From Peronospora farinosa (lineage: Eukaryota > Oomycota > Peronosporomycetes > Peronosporales > Peronosporaceae): DNA of 64,000 bases. Within the stretch, counting starts at the first letter, position 1, and the number at the start of each line of letters is the position of its first letter. The DNA lies in assembly GCA_947646735.1 (NCBI GenBank), contig CANTFK010000072.1, positions 434,001 through 498,000 on the forward strand, written 5' to 3'. The notes beneath the pieces were generated by a model. The model had not been told where the DNA came from and searched no databases. It worked only from the letters and a program-made list of their open reading frames with translations. The position numbers and the translations under genes were made by a program. Shown here piece after piece: positions 1 to 10,506 of the stretch.

Positions 1-2118
1 AGCGGCATCTCGGCGCTGCTATGCCAGCAACTGGTGCGACTTGCACGACAGGACAGTGACAATGGCGTTCAGGATTACAATAAAACAATATATTCCTCGG
101 CAGCAGAGCTCATTATGCACATACTGCTTGATGCATTGCTGTCACCATGTGCCCGGAGACTCGGACAAGCTCCTGACGCCTGTAGATGGAACCCGCTGCA
201 GCACAAACCCAGATTCCATGCCATGACGTGCTTCCCAGTGTGGTCATCCCTGATGCCGTTTGCAGCACTGATTGGAATTCAATTCCCGGACGTGTTTCAA
301 CAAGTGATGAAGGAACATCGATGCTTGGAAAGAACAATCCATCGAGTGAATTGTGATTTTGCACTGGTAACAGGCATCTGGAGACTTGTGGAAGAGTTGG
401 ATCGAGGTGACAAGGAGAAACAGAGAGCGGTGTCGGACGTGATGGTAAGTTTGCTAAGCTTTGCAAGTGATAGAATGCTACTCTGTTGCAAAAATGCGAA
501 AGACGACAAAATGTCGGTACACTCGCACCTTGATGACCAACTACTAGAAAAGTTTTTCACTGGGATGCAAAAGTTCTCGTTCAAAAGTCGGCGAGCTGAT
601 GAGATACTCAAGCAGACGATTTTTGGTACACTACAGGAAGCATTGGGTCGTACAGCATGTGGAGCACAGATCGGAGCTGTGCCACAACGAGTTGTCGTTT
701 TCACAACTGCTGGGTGCATGCTCGTGAAAGACCTTGCAGTTGATATTGTTTCGATGGTGATGAAGCAGATCAATGATCTGGATACGTTAAGCGAGAGAGG
801 TCAACACCCTCTGCTGACGTTTCTTGTGGGTTTCTGTGCTCATGTCGACTTGGTGCGTCTTCCATCGGTGCTCGAGGTACTCAAAATGCTTGTGACATCG
901 TACAAGGCAGCAGCTCATCATGCTGTCAACCCTGAACATCAGAGACAGCGGCAGCGCGAGCTGGTATTTTATATCGTGTATGTGACGTTGCTTCGAAGCG
1001 AAAGTGTCGACAGCTTACGTCAAGAAGTCAGCTCCGATGCAGCGGCAATATTAGAGCTCTTGAAGCAGTTTCAGATGCAGCTTTGCAGTGAAATAGCTTA
1101 CAAGGACTTCCAATTCGCTGCCCCTGTGCATTGGATGGCTCGGGTTTGGAAACATTGGGTCTTCCTGTCAGACGAAGATGTACAATCCTTTGTGTCCGAA
1201 GCTCAAGAAAATGATACGGATACCGAGCAAGAGTTTAAGAAACGAATGACAACGTGGCAAGCGCGGGAAGCGCTGATCGCTTTCAAACTGCCGTCATTTT
1301 TGCGGTTTCCGCAGATGAAAACTTTGGTGAACCCGCACTTGATATCTTCACCGCTCGCAGACCTGAATGATGAACACGGACTAATTATTCGAGGACAAAA
1401 GCGTCGGCGGACAGAAAAAATGTCGACGACGAACAACAATCCCGAGCAGCTAGAGCGTTCGTTTGATGTGCTGCTGCTACCGGATGTAATGGAACGAGTT
1501 TGCTCCTTTATGAGTGCAAAGCGACTTTGCCGAATGACCCTCGTGTGCCGAGATTTTGCAAAGCTAAGCCACAGCGCGTCACTGTGGCGCCAATTGTATT
1601 TACGAATCGGGTCTCCTATCGGTAAGAAGCAAAGCGTTTTACCTGCTTCGCCAGTAGAATGCCGCCACGGTGACAGCTACAAGCACAACTGGCGTCAAAT
1701 GTATCAGGAGCGGTGGATAGTGCTGCGAAGACTGCGTCGTATGCAGCGTCGCGCGATCGAAGCGGTGCAATTAAGCGGCGAGGCTTTTTCGTCCAACAAC
1801 CGCATCGCGACGTTCATCCCACAGATGTGCACGTATTGCGGCTGCAATCAGGTATTTAAATCTGCAAGCGAACATAAAGTCCATGAAGCAAAACACAAGC
1901 GATTTACGTGCACGGAATTCTCTTGTCAAGCATCATTCATTGGTCTGCACAAGTTTAACCAGCACATGAAGGAACACGCGACTAAAAGTACCGTCCCGTC
2001 AACTACCACTTGTCGTCTCGTATGTGGCTACAACGGTTGTAAGAAAAGTTATATGTCAGCCAAGCGAATGACTACTCACCGTCAAAAAGCAAATCACTTC
2101 GACAGAAGAAAAGCTTAA
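1..2118 (+). CDS. F-box and C2H2 zinc-finger protein, 5'-truncated by window edge
   Basis: One uninterrupted frame runs from base 1 to a TAA at 2116-2118, and no ATG near the left edge is in frame, so the gene begins outside the window. About 470 residues of predicted helical, solenoid-like sequence with no family I recognise are followed by a basic KRRR patch (about nt 1399-1420). An F-box follows (about nt 1459-1600), beginning LLLPDVMERVCSFM and ending with SASLWRQLY. Three Cys/His fingers fill the end: CTYCGC...HEAKH, CTEFSCQ...HMKEH and CGYNGC...HRQKANH. F-box proteins usually recruit substrates to SCF ubiquitin ligases, so the fingers may bind the substrate or DNA; that role is inferred. 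The F-box/zinc-finger part is firm and the N-terminal half is unidentified. The 3' end faces the next gene, 104 bp away. Confidence 0.8.
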   Translation, partial: SGISALLCQQLVRLARQDSDNGVQDYNKTIYSSAAELIMHILLDALLSPCARRLGQAPDACRWNPLQHKPRFHAMTCFPVWSSLMPFAALIGIQFPDVFQQVMKEHRCLERTIHRVNCDFALVTGIWRLVEELDRGDKEKQRAVSDVMVSLLSFASDRMLLCCKNAKDDKMSVHSHLDDQLLEKFFTGMQKFSFKSRRADEILKQTIFGTLQEALGRTACGAQIGAVPQRVVVFTTAGCMLVKDLAVDIVSMVMKQINDLDTLSERGQHPLLTFLVGFCAHVDLVRLPSVLEVLKMLVTSYKAAAHHAVNPEHQRQRQRELVFYIVYVTLLRSESVDSLRQEVSSDAAAILELLKQFQMQLCSEIAYKDFQFAAPVHWMARVWKHWVFLSDEDVQSFVSEAQENDTDTEQEFKKRMTTWQAREALIAFKLPSFLRFPQMKTLVNPHLISSPLADLNDEHGLIIRGQKRRRTEKMSTTNNNPEQLERSFDVLLLPDVMERVCSFMSAKRLCRMTLVCRDFAKLSHSASLWRQLYLRIGSPIGKKQSVLPASPVECRHGDSYKHNWRQMYQERWIVLRRLRRMQRRAIEAVQLSGEAFSSNNRIATFIPQMCTYCGCNQVFKSASEHKVHEAKHKRFTCTEFSCQASFIGLHKFNQHMKEHATKSTVPSTTTCRLVCGYNGCKKSYMSAKRMTTHRQKANHFDRRKA

Positions 2119-2222
2119 AATACTATTATGGAGTGCCATTGATGATCCGTATTGATGTTTACACATAATACCGGAAGACAGCGCTTTCAAACTGAAGCAC
2201 ATGGACGCAAACGACTTCTTTC

Positions 2223-4289
2223 TTAGCTAGTCGCACACTCTTGAATGGCCTGGTGATCTCCGCCTGACTGGAAGACGAGGCGAACCATGTTGTGTAGATC
2301 TCCTTCAAACGAAACCGCCATACTATCCATTTGACTCTGATTTCTCGTCAAGATGTCTTCCAATTCAGATTTTGTTGGAGTATTCTCCTCGCCACTGGTC
2401 GGGCTCCATAAACGAATGACATCTTCGATACCACTTGTCGCCACACACGCATCAAAAGGATGGGGCTGAACACAATTCACAATGTCCGCGTCTGCTTTAA
2501 TTGCATTCACCAACTCCCCAGTTGCCTTGTCCCACACTAACGCACGCCCATCATCACTCCCTGCGATAATGTACGCGTCGTTCTTTCCAAAGAACGAGGC
2601 CTCTTTAATGTCCGTTTGCACATTACAATACCCAATGTAACGACGGAGGACATCACAATTTACCGGTGTGCTGTTCACCAAGTCACCCTCCCAAAAACTG
2701 TCGTCATCATCAGGTAACCCGTCTTCTGAGTCATCACTCTGGCTGCTGCCATGTGAAACTTCCTCGCTGTTGATAGATGCGTCGTCGCTGGATGATCTCC
2801 CCGGGCGGAGCATGTGCTGTAGCGAACGACCACCGTCTGTAACCGACGCACTACCATTCAAGAATGGAATGACGTCCGCCTCGTGATCTGGATACTTTTC
2901 CTTGTATCGTCGGGACTGCCACCTTGCTTGTGGTTGTCGTCGTCCTGCACTTAGTGCCTTGATATACGACAATGCAACCTCTCGGTCATTCGGGTCAAGC
3001 TCCAGCGCCTTTTTGCATTGCACAGCAGCCAAATAAGTATCTGCGTTCCACCGTCTTCCTAAATAAGCTTTCGCGCAGTCGTGGTGAAGATCTTTGCGTC
3101 GTGTCGGTGTCATTTTAATCACTCCACGAGCAGCACAAGCTACATTGAGCGGCTTCAGTGCGTGCATATACTCGCTTTTATCAAGTGCTTCTTTTCCCCG
3201 ATCATGCAGCATCTGCACTTCTTCCAAATGCAAATCTGGTGACAATCTTGGCTCATCCATATGCGCTCCATTGAGCCACACTAATGGCTGGATTTGAGGT
3301 TCACTCTTATTATCCTTCTTGAATACCACTGTCTCATCCGAGCCCACTTTAAACAGATAAATATGATCATTGTGGTAATTGGCAAGAATTTCTAATCCGT
3401 CATTGCTGAATTGAATACTCGTCCCATGACATTTGTCATGAAATCTCTTTGTCTTTTTGTCGCAAAACGCATCCAAATGCAAATGTGGCGGTGCAAAAAC
3501 CTCCACCGGACTCGTAGCTCCGGTAGCTCTTGCATACTGCTGTACTCTCAGCATACGTCGGTCGTACATCCTCGTGTAAAAGTCCCCACAGGCTACTGCG
3601 ACCTTCATTGGGTCCAATGGATGCACTGTCATCCCCATTGCTTTCAGTACATTCCCGTTCCTGTCTCTTCCTAAATTAATCAAGACCCCGGATGTATCCG
3701 GAGTCTCACACACTCCATTGGTCTTGGGTAGTGCTCGAAGATCAAATTGATACACTAGTCCATCTTCTGCTGCGGTCCAGAAAACTTTAGGCACAGCATA
3801 CGAGCTACCAATATCTTTGACTCGTCCTCGATGAACTCGATAAATCTTGGATGAAACTTCACGAAATGGTGCATAATGGATACGGACATCATGGTCCATC
3901 GCTCCTGTAGCTAACACATGATTGTCTGTGCCCGGGACGAAACAAACGGCAAAAATATTCAGCTGATGGCCCGTTTCGATCTCCTCGAGTTTCTTATGTT
4001 GTTCGTAGCTCCAAATGATCAATTTACGGTCATCGGAACCAGATGCCAGCAATGTACCGGTTTTATTCCATTGGAGTGTATTGACACATCCATGATGACC
4101 TTTTAATGTGATTTGACATTCGAGACGACGGACGAGACTTCCGTGGCTTTGACAGGCGACGTTAATTACACGAGAATTGCCACGTATTTCACGTTCCTGT
4201 AAGAGACATGTGAGATCGACGGGAGAGTGACTGTATTTCCAATAACGGGAAGGACGAGAGCGCGGCGGGGCAACGCGGCAGACGTTCAT
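2223..4289 (-). CDS. WDTC1: WD40-TPR protein, WDTC1/DCAF9-like
   Basis: The 688-residue product has the WDTC1 architecture: N-terminal WD40 repeats (GHHGCVNTLQWN, LASGSDDRKLIIW, TGAMDHDVRIH, WTAAEDGLVYQFDLR), a central TPR block (about nt 3240-2900, with ALDKSEYMHALK and ALELDPNDREV), an acidic serine-rich linker, and C-terminal WD40 repeats (IIAGSDDGRALVWD, VATSGIEDVIRLW). WDTC1 proteins are substrate receptors of CUL4-DDB1 ubiquitin ligases; that role is transferred by family. The frame is open 66 codons further upstream, but I chose the ATG at 4289 because the added segment is a hydrophobic, non-family-like stretch. With this start the N-terminus runs straight into the SLVRRLECQITLKGH segment that precedes the first blade in the family. 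It is transcribed away from the kinase gene. Confidence 0.85.
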   Translation of the reverse strand: MNVCRVAPPRSRPSRYWKYSHSPVDLTCLLQEREIRGNSRVINVACQSHGSLVRRLECQITLKGHHGCVNTLQWNKTGTLLASGSDDRKLIIWSYEQHKKLEEIETGHQLNIFAVCFVPGTDNHVLATGAMDHDVRIHYAPFREVSSKIYRVHRGRVKDIGSSYAVPKVFWTAAEDGLVYQFDLRALPKTNGVCETPDTSGVLINLGRDRNGNVLKAMGMTVHPLDPMKVAVACGDFYTRMYDRRMLRVQQYARATGATSPVEVFAPPHLHLDAFCDKKTKRFHDKCHGTSIQFSNDGLEILANYHNDHIYLFKVGSDETVVFKKDNKSEPQIQPLVWLNGAHMDEPRLSPDLHLEEVQMLHDRGKEALDKSEYMHALKPLNVACAARGVIKMTPTRRKDLHHDCAKAYLGRRWNADTYLAAVQCKKALELDPNDREVALSYIKALSAGRRQPQARWQSRRYKEKYPDHEADVIPFLNGSASVTDGGRSLQHMLRPGRSSSDDASINSEEVSHGSSQSDDSEDGLPDDDDSFWEGDLVNSTPVNCDVLRRYIGYCNVQTDIKEASFFGKNDAYIIAGSDDGRALVWDKATGELVNAIKADADIVNCVQPHPFDACVATSGIEDVIRLWSPTSGEENTPTKSELEDILTRNQSQMDSMAVSFEGDLHNMVRLVFQSGGDHQAIQECATS

Positions 4290-4552
4290 TCTTGACTGCT
4301 CCGTGATGAATGGGAAAACGGCAATGTACAAGATGCAATTGGATTGGTTGAAATACAAGAAGAAATGCGTACTTGACCTGAAAAACGAACTTAGCCAGTC
4401 AACTTCAACGACGCGGAAATTATCATATAACGTAATGGAATCAGATGATCGATCATTATTGGTCATTTTACACTCACTTGGTGACAAAAAACGAACCTGT
4501 CTCGGCTAATATTGTCCATTAATGTATTTGTACCCCTTTAAGTAGCTCCAAA
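4290..4552. promoter_or_regulatory. Divergent promoter region between WDTC1-like and kinase genes
   Basis: These 263 bp separate two divergently transcribed start codons and must hold both promoters. On the plus strand TCATTTTACACTCACTT (about 4463-4479) resembles the oomycete initiator, about 80 nt before the kinase ATG. On the minus strand CCCATTCATC lies about 25-35 nt before the ATG at 4289. Both are matches by eye to the known Inr pattern. Confidence 0.4.
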
Positions 4553-5845
4553 ATGATGCGCTCAAACCGTGACGCTCGCTCTCCCTGGCATCGACAGCTA
4601 TCACTTTTACTGAAATTGCTTGCTGTCTTGTCTCTGGTTGCTTACCTCTTCTTAAACGTGACGATAATTGCATATCTTCCGAACACCAGGACGCCCTCTC
4701 TGCGCTCAAGTGATCCTCCGGATAATACCGATGCCGCCGCTCACATTCAAGCGGTTCGAGCCAGCGAAAAAGCCTGGTGGCTGCGACCAGAGACATATGG
4801 AAGAAAGGTATGGCCATATATATACATGAGACATGAGTATTATATCGTATTGATATGCTTATATGCAATAGCATGGCTGTGATTTCTCGGCGGCGGTGGC
4901 ATTATTTAAGCCCGAAGAACTGGAGCTTAATTGTGTTAATATGGACAAGTTAGAAAAGGGTGAGTTTCTGGGCAAAGGATTCTGGAGAGAAGTATACAAG
5001 ACGAAATGGAAGGGTAACGTGTTTATAGTTGACAGGAAATTTGCTTTGGTTAAAAGTAAATTTGACGTGCTGCTGTTTTTTATGCTGAAGGACGGGAGGT
5101 AGCAGTGAAATATGTCAAGGAGATTCACGTGAATCGAACGGACATTGTTACTCGTCATGTGGAGGAATGCGCTTCTATTTTTCCAATACGCAACCAACCC
5201 AATATCGTAAAATTGGTGGGCTGGTGCAAAACAACGGTGGTGGTGGAGTACATCCCCCATCAGCTTGACAAGCTGGTGTTTGAGTCGAAGGAACCAATAT
5301 CGGTTCGCCGTGCTCTGGAGCTAGCGCGTGATGCTGCGCGAGGTGTCGCACAGCTGCACAATGCTCCAGGAGGCCCCTTCGCGCACACGGATCTGCAAGT
5401 GCGCCAGTTTCTGGTCGATGCCAACGGCACGTTGAAGCTGAACGACTTTAATCGTGTAAAGTACGCGGGACTGCGTTTGGTGGACGGTGTACCAAGTGGT
5501 GAAAAGTGTATGTTTGGATCTGAAGTCGCCAAGGGAAAGTGGCGGTCCCCAGAAGAGTACCAGCATCTGCTTCAAGATGAAAAGCTGGATATTTACAGCT
5601 TATCACTAGTGTTATGGACACTTCGAGCACGGGTCAAGCCGTTTCGGATGTACTCGAAAAGTAAGGTATACGAGATGGTGCCAAAAGGTGTTCGGCCGTC
5701 AGTGGAGGAAATGAGCGACTATCCTCAGGAAATGCAAGATCTTATCGTCAGAGGATGGGACAACGATCCTAAGAAACGCCCGACCGCTAAGGAAATGGCT
5801 GACGAGATTGAACGTATTTTGGCGAACTATAGAGATAGCAGATAG
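4553..5845 (+). CDS. Type II membrane-anchored atypical protein kinase (three exons)
   Basis: Exons 4553-4807, 4872-5013 and 5091-5845 join in frame into 383 residues. The introns are 64 nt (GTATGG...AATAG) and 77 nt (GTAACG...GAAG), and splicing recreates an unbroken glycine loop to VAVK segment. Residues about 15-42 form a hydrophobic signal anchor after a short basic N-terminus, predicting a lumenal or extracellular kinase domain. The loop GKGFWREV and the VAVK lysine are intact. The catalytic loop reads HTDLQVRQFLVD (Asp kept, usual Asn replaced), the DFG site reads DFN, and the APE site reads SPE. The HTDLQ..QFLVD pattern resembles secretory-pathway kinases of the PKDCC/VLK type, so phosphorylation of secreted proteins is a reasonable inference. 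The substrate is unknown and a pseudokinase cannot be excluded. Confidence 0.75.
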
Positions 5846-6157
5846 GACCGTTGTATCTTCCTGTTGCAAAGCTTAGAAAACAAAAACACTTCAAGGTATT
5901 ATATTGTATTTCGCCAGCTTTCAGATAAAATACATGTACCGACCACCGTTGCAATCCTTCAGCTTATATATCATTTCTACAAAACCGCTCGCGTGCACTG
6001 GCCTCATAGATAGAAATCATGTATTCGTGTCTATAAAACACTTGAGAAATAGAACCAAAAAGAAGCAAAGCGTTTTTGTACGAAGTCTTGCAGTGGCTTG
6101 ATGAAGTAGTGCTGTTTGTAGTCAATGGACAGCTGCCGTTGCTTAGCGGTAAAAAGG
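5846..6157. other. Intergenic flank, no gene seen
   Basis: AT-rich sequence downstream of the kinase gene, presumably holding its 3' UTR. I see no convincing coding frame, RNA gene or repeat before the LTR that begins at 6158. Confidence 0.5.
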
Positions 6158-6413
6158 TGTAACGGGCTTAACGTTACACGTATTCATTAATTATGCGATA
6201 CATAAAGAACAGGGCAGGTCTAAAAGGTACGTAAGTAGTTAACACCTATCGCTTGGGTGAGACGTGAATCCATAAATGGATATCACATTCACGAGGGTGG
6301 ATCACGTTTGTGTACCGCACCCAAGTGACAGGTCAAAAGTAATCATGGATACTTTTAGACCAAACATGAAGTATATTACTTAATGATTACGTGTAACTAG
6401 ATGCCCTGTTACA
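6158..6413 (-). repeat. Gypsy-1 3' LTR
   Basis: It starts TGTAACGGGC and ends CTGTTACA, giving TG...CA termini with inverted TGTAAC/GTTACA tips. It holds small hairpins: ATCCATAAATGGAT near 6270, and GGTCAAAAGTA with TACTTTTAGACC (6331-6361). The segment 6266-6413 matches 12082-12229 closely, while 6158-6265 has no match in the other LTR. Confidence 0.7.
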
Positions 6414-6458
6414 CCATCCCCCGTTTTGAAACGATTTTTACATTTTGTAAAAAATAGC

Positions 6459-8215
6459 CTAGGAGATAGAGAGAGCAGTACTTAATAGCACTTTGTCCCC
6501 CACACTAAAGTGTTCATTGTTTGTGCGACCATGCTGGTCTGCATATTGTTTTTGCGTGTTCTGTGCGCTTGCCATCGCGTCACGGACTTTACGTGTCATG
6601 GCTAATCGCTCATCTACAAAGCGCTGAGCTTCGCTCACGCTTTTAGCATCCAGCTCGCCTATGACGCCTCCAAGAGGTCGTTCATGGGTCGACGCTGTTG
6701 ATAACACTATAGTGTCATCATCAAGGAGCGCTGGCATTTCTTGCCATGCCTCCTCTGTGACACCTATAGGTGACGTGACCACTGCTAAATTAACAATGTC
6801 ACTAGGGCAACCTTGTCCCTCTTTGGCATTCGCACCGAGCGAAGTGAGGGGCCTCCCTCACTAAGACTCGGGCTGCGTACAAACGAGACTGGCGTTCGAG
6901 GATGACGCAGTCCGTTAATGTAAAACGGTGTTTCACCCTTACAGGCGTGAACACTGTTGTTAGTAGCGAACTCCACGAATGGCAATTGCTTGCTCCATTC
7001 TTTAGGAGTCGCTACAGTACTCAATACATCCGACACGACTCGATTGTCACGTTCTGTTTGGCCATCGGTCTGGGGATGATCGGCTATTGACATGTGAAGC
7101 TTGCTTCCCAGCAGCTCGAGCACATTTCGCCAAAACCCGACGTAAAACGCGGATCCCGGTCCGATACTATGGACTCGGGCATCCCGTGTACTCGATACAC
7201 GTGATCCAGAAACAAAAGGGCAGCCTCTTTCCTGAGATCTTGGTGCTACATGGTGCCAAATGCACCATCTTGCTCAGTATGTCTACAAAGACGACGAGCC
7301 CCGTCCTGCCTTTATGGTCAGGCGGTAAGCCAAACATGAAGTCCAAACTGACCGACTTCCAACATTCAGTTGGAATCGGCAGTGGCTTCAGTGGCGCACT
7401 GTTCGAAGGTGCAGGCTTTATGCGCTGACACTCTTCGCAAGAGCGAATATAGTTGGCCACCCATGGGGCCACCAAAATTCCTCTGACACTCGTAAGAATG
7501 TCTTTTCACGGCCCAGATGCCTACTAGATGGCGCATCATGGCACTCGTGAAGTATCATCAGCTTGAGATCTGTGCCATGAGGGACATAGATTCTCAAGGG
7601 GCCACAAGGTGACAGCTGATGCCATAACAGGCCATCACTGTAACTAAAGCGATTTAGTTTCGCTTTGAGGTGCGACGGAAGGGTAACCTTTCGTCCACTA
7701 AAATGATCCAACAGCAGGCGACAATGTTCGTCCTGACTGTAACACTCCTTGATATCGGAGGCCATTGAGGTCGTCACATGGTAGGCCTTCATGGCTGCCA
7801 ATGTTGACGACTCAGCTTGCGCTTTCGCACGAGACACACTATCCTGGTGTCTTGCCTCGAAGTCTGGTCTGCGCGATAACGCGTCAGCCAAGACATTCGA
7901 CTTACCCGGCTTATATTCAACTTTGAAATTAAATTCAGAGAAGAATGTTAGCCATCTCGCCATTCTCGGCGAGAGGTGCGGTGAATTTATAGCGGTCCGC
8001 AGTGATGCGTGATCCGTATAAACCACAAAAGGTTCGGTGCCCAAGAGGTGCACCCGAAACTTTACAAGGTCATACTTAATTGAAAGTAGCTCCTTGTCAT
8101 GCACAGGGTAATTCATCTCGGCAGCTTTTAAAAGCCGAGACTGATACGATATGACACGGTCAACGCCGTTGTCATCCTTCTGCATAAGCGCTGCCGATTG
8201 CAAAGTTGCTTGCAT
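6459..8215 (-). pseudogene. Gypsy-1 RNase H and integrase remnants
   Basis: Three frames are needed to read this stretch. The segment 8215-7418 carries the end of Gypsy RNase H (YTDHASLR, KPGKSNVLADALSRRP) and the start of integrase (CHDAPSSRHLGREKT). The segment 7475-6785 carries the zinc-binding CEECQRIKP, the core SLDFMFGLP and HPQTDGQTERDNR. The segment 6782-6459 is the integrase C-terminal domain, which stops soon after GDKVLLSTA. That leaves 45 bp to the LTR, so the chromodomain seen in Gypsy-2 and Gypsy-3 is missing, as is the antisense gene. Confidence 0.8.
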
Positions 8216-8324
8216 CGCAGACGACGCTATAGGGCTTATCTGCGTCAGGCAATGCCAAGACCGGTGCCTCTACAAGAGATTGCTTCACTGAAGTGAACGC
8301 ATCTTCTTGTTCCTTTGACCAAGT

Positions 8325-9423
8325 TCATTCTGTATCCTTTTTCAAAAGTTCAGACAATGGCTTGGTCTGCTCCGCATAATTCTTGCTGTACTTATGCAAG
8401 TAATTAGCGAGCCCAAGGAATTGGCGTAGATCCTTCACATTACGTGAGACTGGCCATTCCTTTACAGCCTTTACCTTTTCTGGGTCTGCTCGTACACCAT
8501 GTGCACCTACGATGTAGCCCAGTACAGGTATCTCGGGGACCCCTATCACGCCCTTTTGCAAGATAACGTATAGTTGGGCGTCACCCAGAGTCTGCAACAC
8601 AGCGTATAAATGACGCTTGTGCGACTCTATTGCGCTCAGACCGTCCTCCGCCCTACTATGCACGAATACATCTTTAAAAGTAATGGGTCGCGTAGGCACG
8701 GTGCTGACGAATCACGTGAGCCACCACTCGGTTGAATGTTGCCGGAGCATTTCTAACCCTTGTGGCATCACAAACCACTCCCATAGCATACCGCTTGTGG
8801 TGCGATCACTGTTTTGGCTACATCGGTATCTCTAATGAGAACCTGATAGTAGCCATTCTTCAGTTCCAAAGCGGAAAAGATAGTTGACTTTCCCATGGAA
8901 TTCAACAAGACATCTTTCCGCGGGATCGGCGTTTGAGCCGGAATGGTGGACGTGTTCAGCTTGTTATAATCATGAATCACGAGCCATCCACCTGTTGCTT
9001 TACGCACACAGAAGGTCGGGCTGCAGTGAGGCGACTTGCTCTCACGTACATGTCCCGTCTTGGCTCGCTTGTCGAAGAACTCATCGATGTAATCGACTTG
9101 TTCCTTCGGCAACGGCCATTTCCTGGTCACAAAATACTTGTTGCCAGGCTCCAGGTCAATCTCATGCCTGATGCCCCTATCGGCCGGTAGACGGCTCGGC
9201 ACTTCTGCTGGAAACACATCACAATGTTCGACAGAACACCATAGAAAGGGCTTTCCTTCAAGGCATCCCAGCCTTGAGCAGCAACCGTTTCTTTTTGTCG
9301 GTTTCCAAGACGATCTCGTCCATTGTGGATGAAGAGCAACAGTCCACCACGTTCTATTCTGGAGCTGGTGCGACTATCTCGTGGATCTTTCCTTCCTTTA
9401 GTTCGGACAGGAACAGATCCCAC
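8325..9423 (-). pseudogene. Gypsy-1 reverse transcriptase remnant
   Basis: RT fragments in at least two frames. The segment 9217-8768 carries the RHEIDLEPG and LPKEQVDYIDEFF start of RT. The segment 8699-8325 carries the thumb and connection (GVRADPEKVKAVKEWP, RQFLGLANYLHKYSKNY). The catalytic YFDD box of the relatives reads TFKD here, which would abolish polymerase activity in addition to the frame breaks. Confidence 0.8.
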
Positions 9424-10400
9424 GTCATCTCCGAGAATTTCAGTATCTCCTCGGCAGATGCCAAGACAAGTTGGAGCACCTCAACTGAGAATGCCTCCGG
9501 CATTTTTTCTTCGACGGCCTCGAACAACTCGTTCGTAGGTCCGTCCTCTTGGACCGAGACTGATCCAAGGGTCACTCGTTTCGACGTGCCCTTGATCGTC
9601 TTAATACGTCTGGTGCTCGTTCTTCGAGTCACCACGACCTTTGACCTGGAAGAAGGTGTCGTTGCTATCTTAGATAACGCACTCCTTCCAACCGCACCAG
9701 GCTCATGGATCTGTGCCGGTTCTTGTGGCGCTTGACTTTCTGTCCGCCCACCATCAACTGCCACAGGCTCTCGGCTCTGTTCAGGAACATTGGACGCATG
9801 ACTATCTGTCATCGCCCCAATCACTACACCAGTCTTTTCGACCTGGGTAGGAATATGTGTCACCTGGCTTTCCGGCAGTGCACTCCCAACTACACCACTC
9901 CTTTCGAGCTGAGTAGTTCCTGGTGTCGATTGACATACCGTCATCGCACCCTCGACTGTGTTGGACACAGCATCAGTCACATAAGCCTCTCGCAAGAGCA
10001 CATCCTTTCCGGTGTCTTGCGTAGAGCTAGCGACTGTGCGTGTACTCCAGTCTATACATGTTTGGTGTTAAGCCAACCAAGGCATGCCTAGGATGAGGTT
10101 CATACGGACTCTCCATACCTAGCACTGTGACCTTCTCTTTACAAGAGAAGTCACTGAAACTGAAGGCGAGTTCAACTTGAAATCTCTCTGATTTACGAGC
10201 GCGCCGTTCGCTAAACGAACGATCGCCTCTTCTCGCTTGTCATCCTGGCAAAGCGACTCATAACTCGCCAGTCTCTTTTTCAGAGCCGCGACTTCCACAA
10301 AGTTTTGTGCTGCACCACCTGGGGGCTAAGCCCTGTTTACCTCTACCTCCTGGAGGTAGAGGTAAACAGGCCTCGTACTCGAGCTTTATAGACCAAAAGG
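9354..10400 (-). pseudogene. Gypsy-1 protease and protease-RT linker remnant
   Basis: From 10001 down to 9354 is a 215-codon open stretch rich in Thr, Ser, Val and Glu with repeat-like VTHIPTQVEK and ASNVPEQSRE units. It fits the variable linker between protease and RT. Just upstream, near 10050-10100, one frame reads NLILGMPWLA, the C-terminal signature of Gypsy aspartic protease, followed by an in-frame stop. The active-site part is not readable in one frame. A perfect palindrome lies within it at 10332-10370. Confidence 0.6.
10332..10370. repeat. 39-bp near-perfect palindrome
   Basis: The 19-bp arm CCTGTTTACCTCTACCTCC (10332-10350) is followed by one T and its exact reverse complement (10352-10370). 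It lies in the broken protease region of Gypsy-1. It is not obviously part of the protein, because the other Gypsy copies here have nothing like it. Confidence 0.85.
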
Positions 10401-10506
10401 GTTGAGGTCCGACCTTTCGGAACCTCAGGGACTATGCTACCCATTTGTTCGATCACTCTGAACTTAGGGGTAGCTTCAGAGTCCGCGACAGTAGGGCATC
10501 CCTCCC

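Noticed and set aside
4303..4487. N-terminal extension of the WDTC1-like frame upstream of 4289
   Set aside because: Hydrophobic, low-quality sequence overlapping the divergent promoter; the family start fits 4289.
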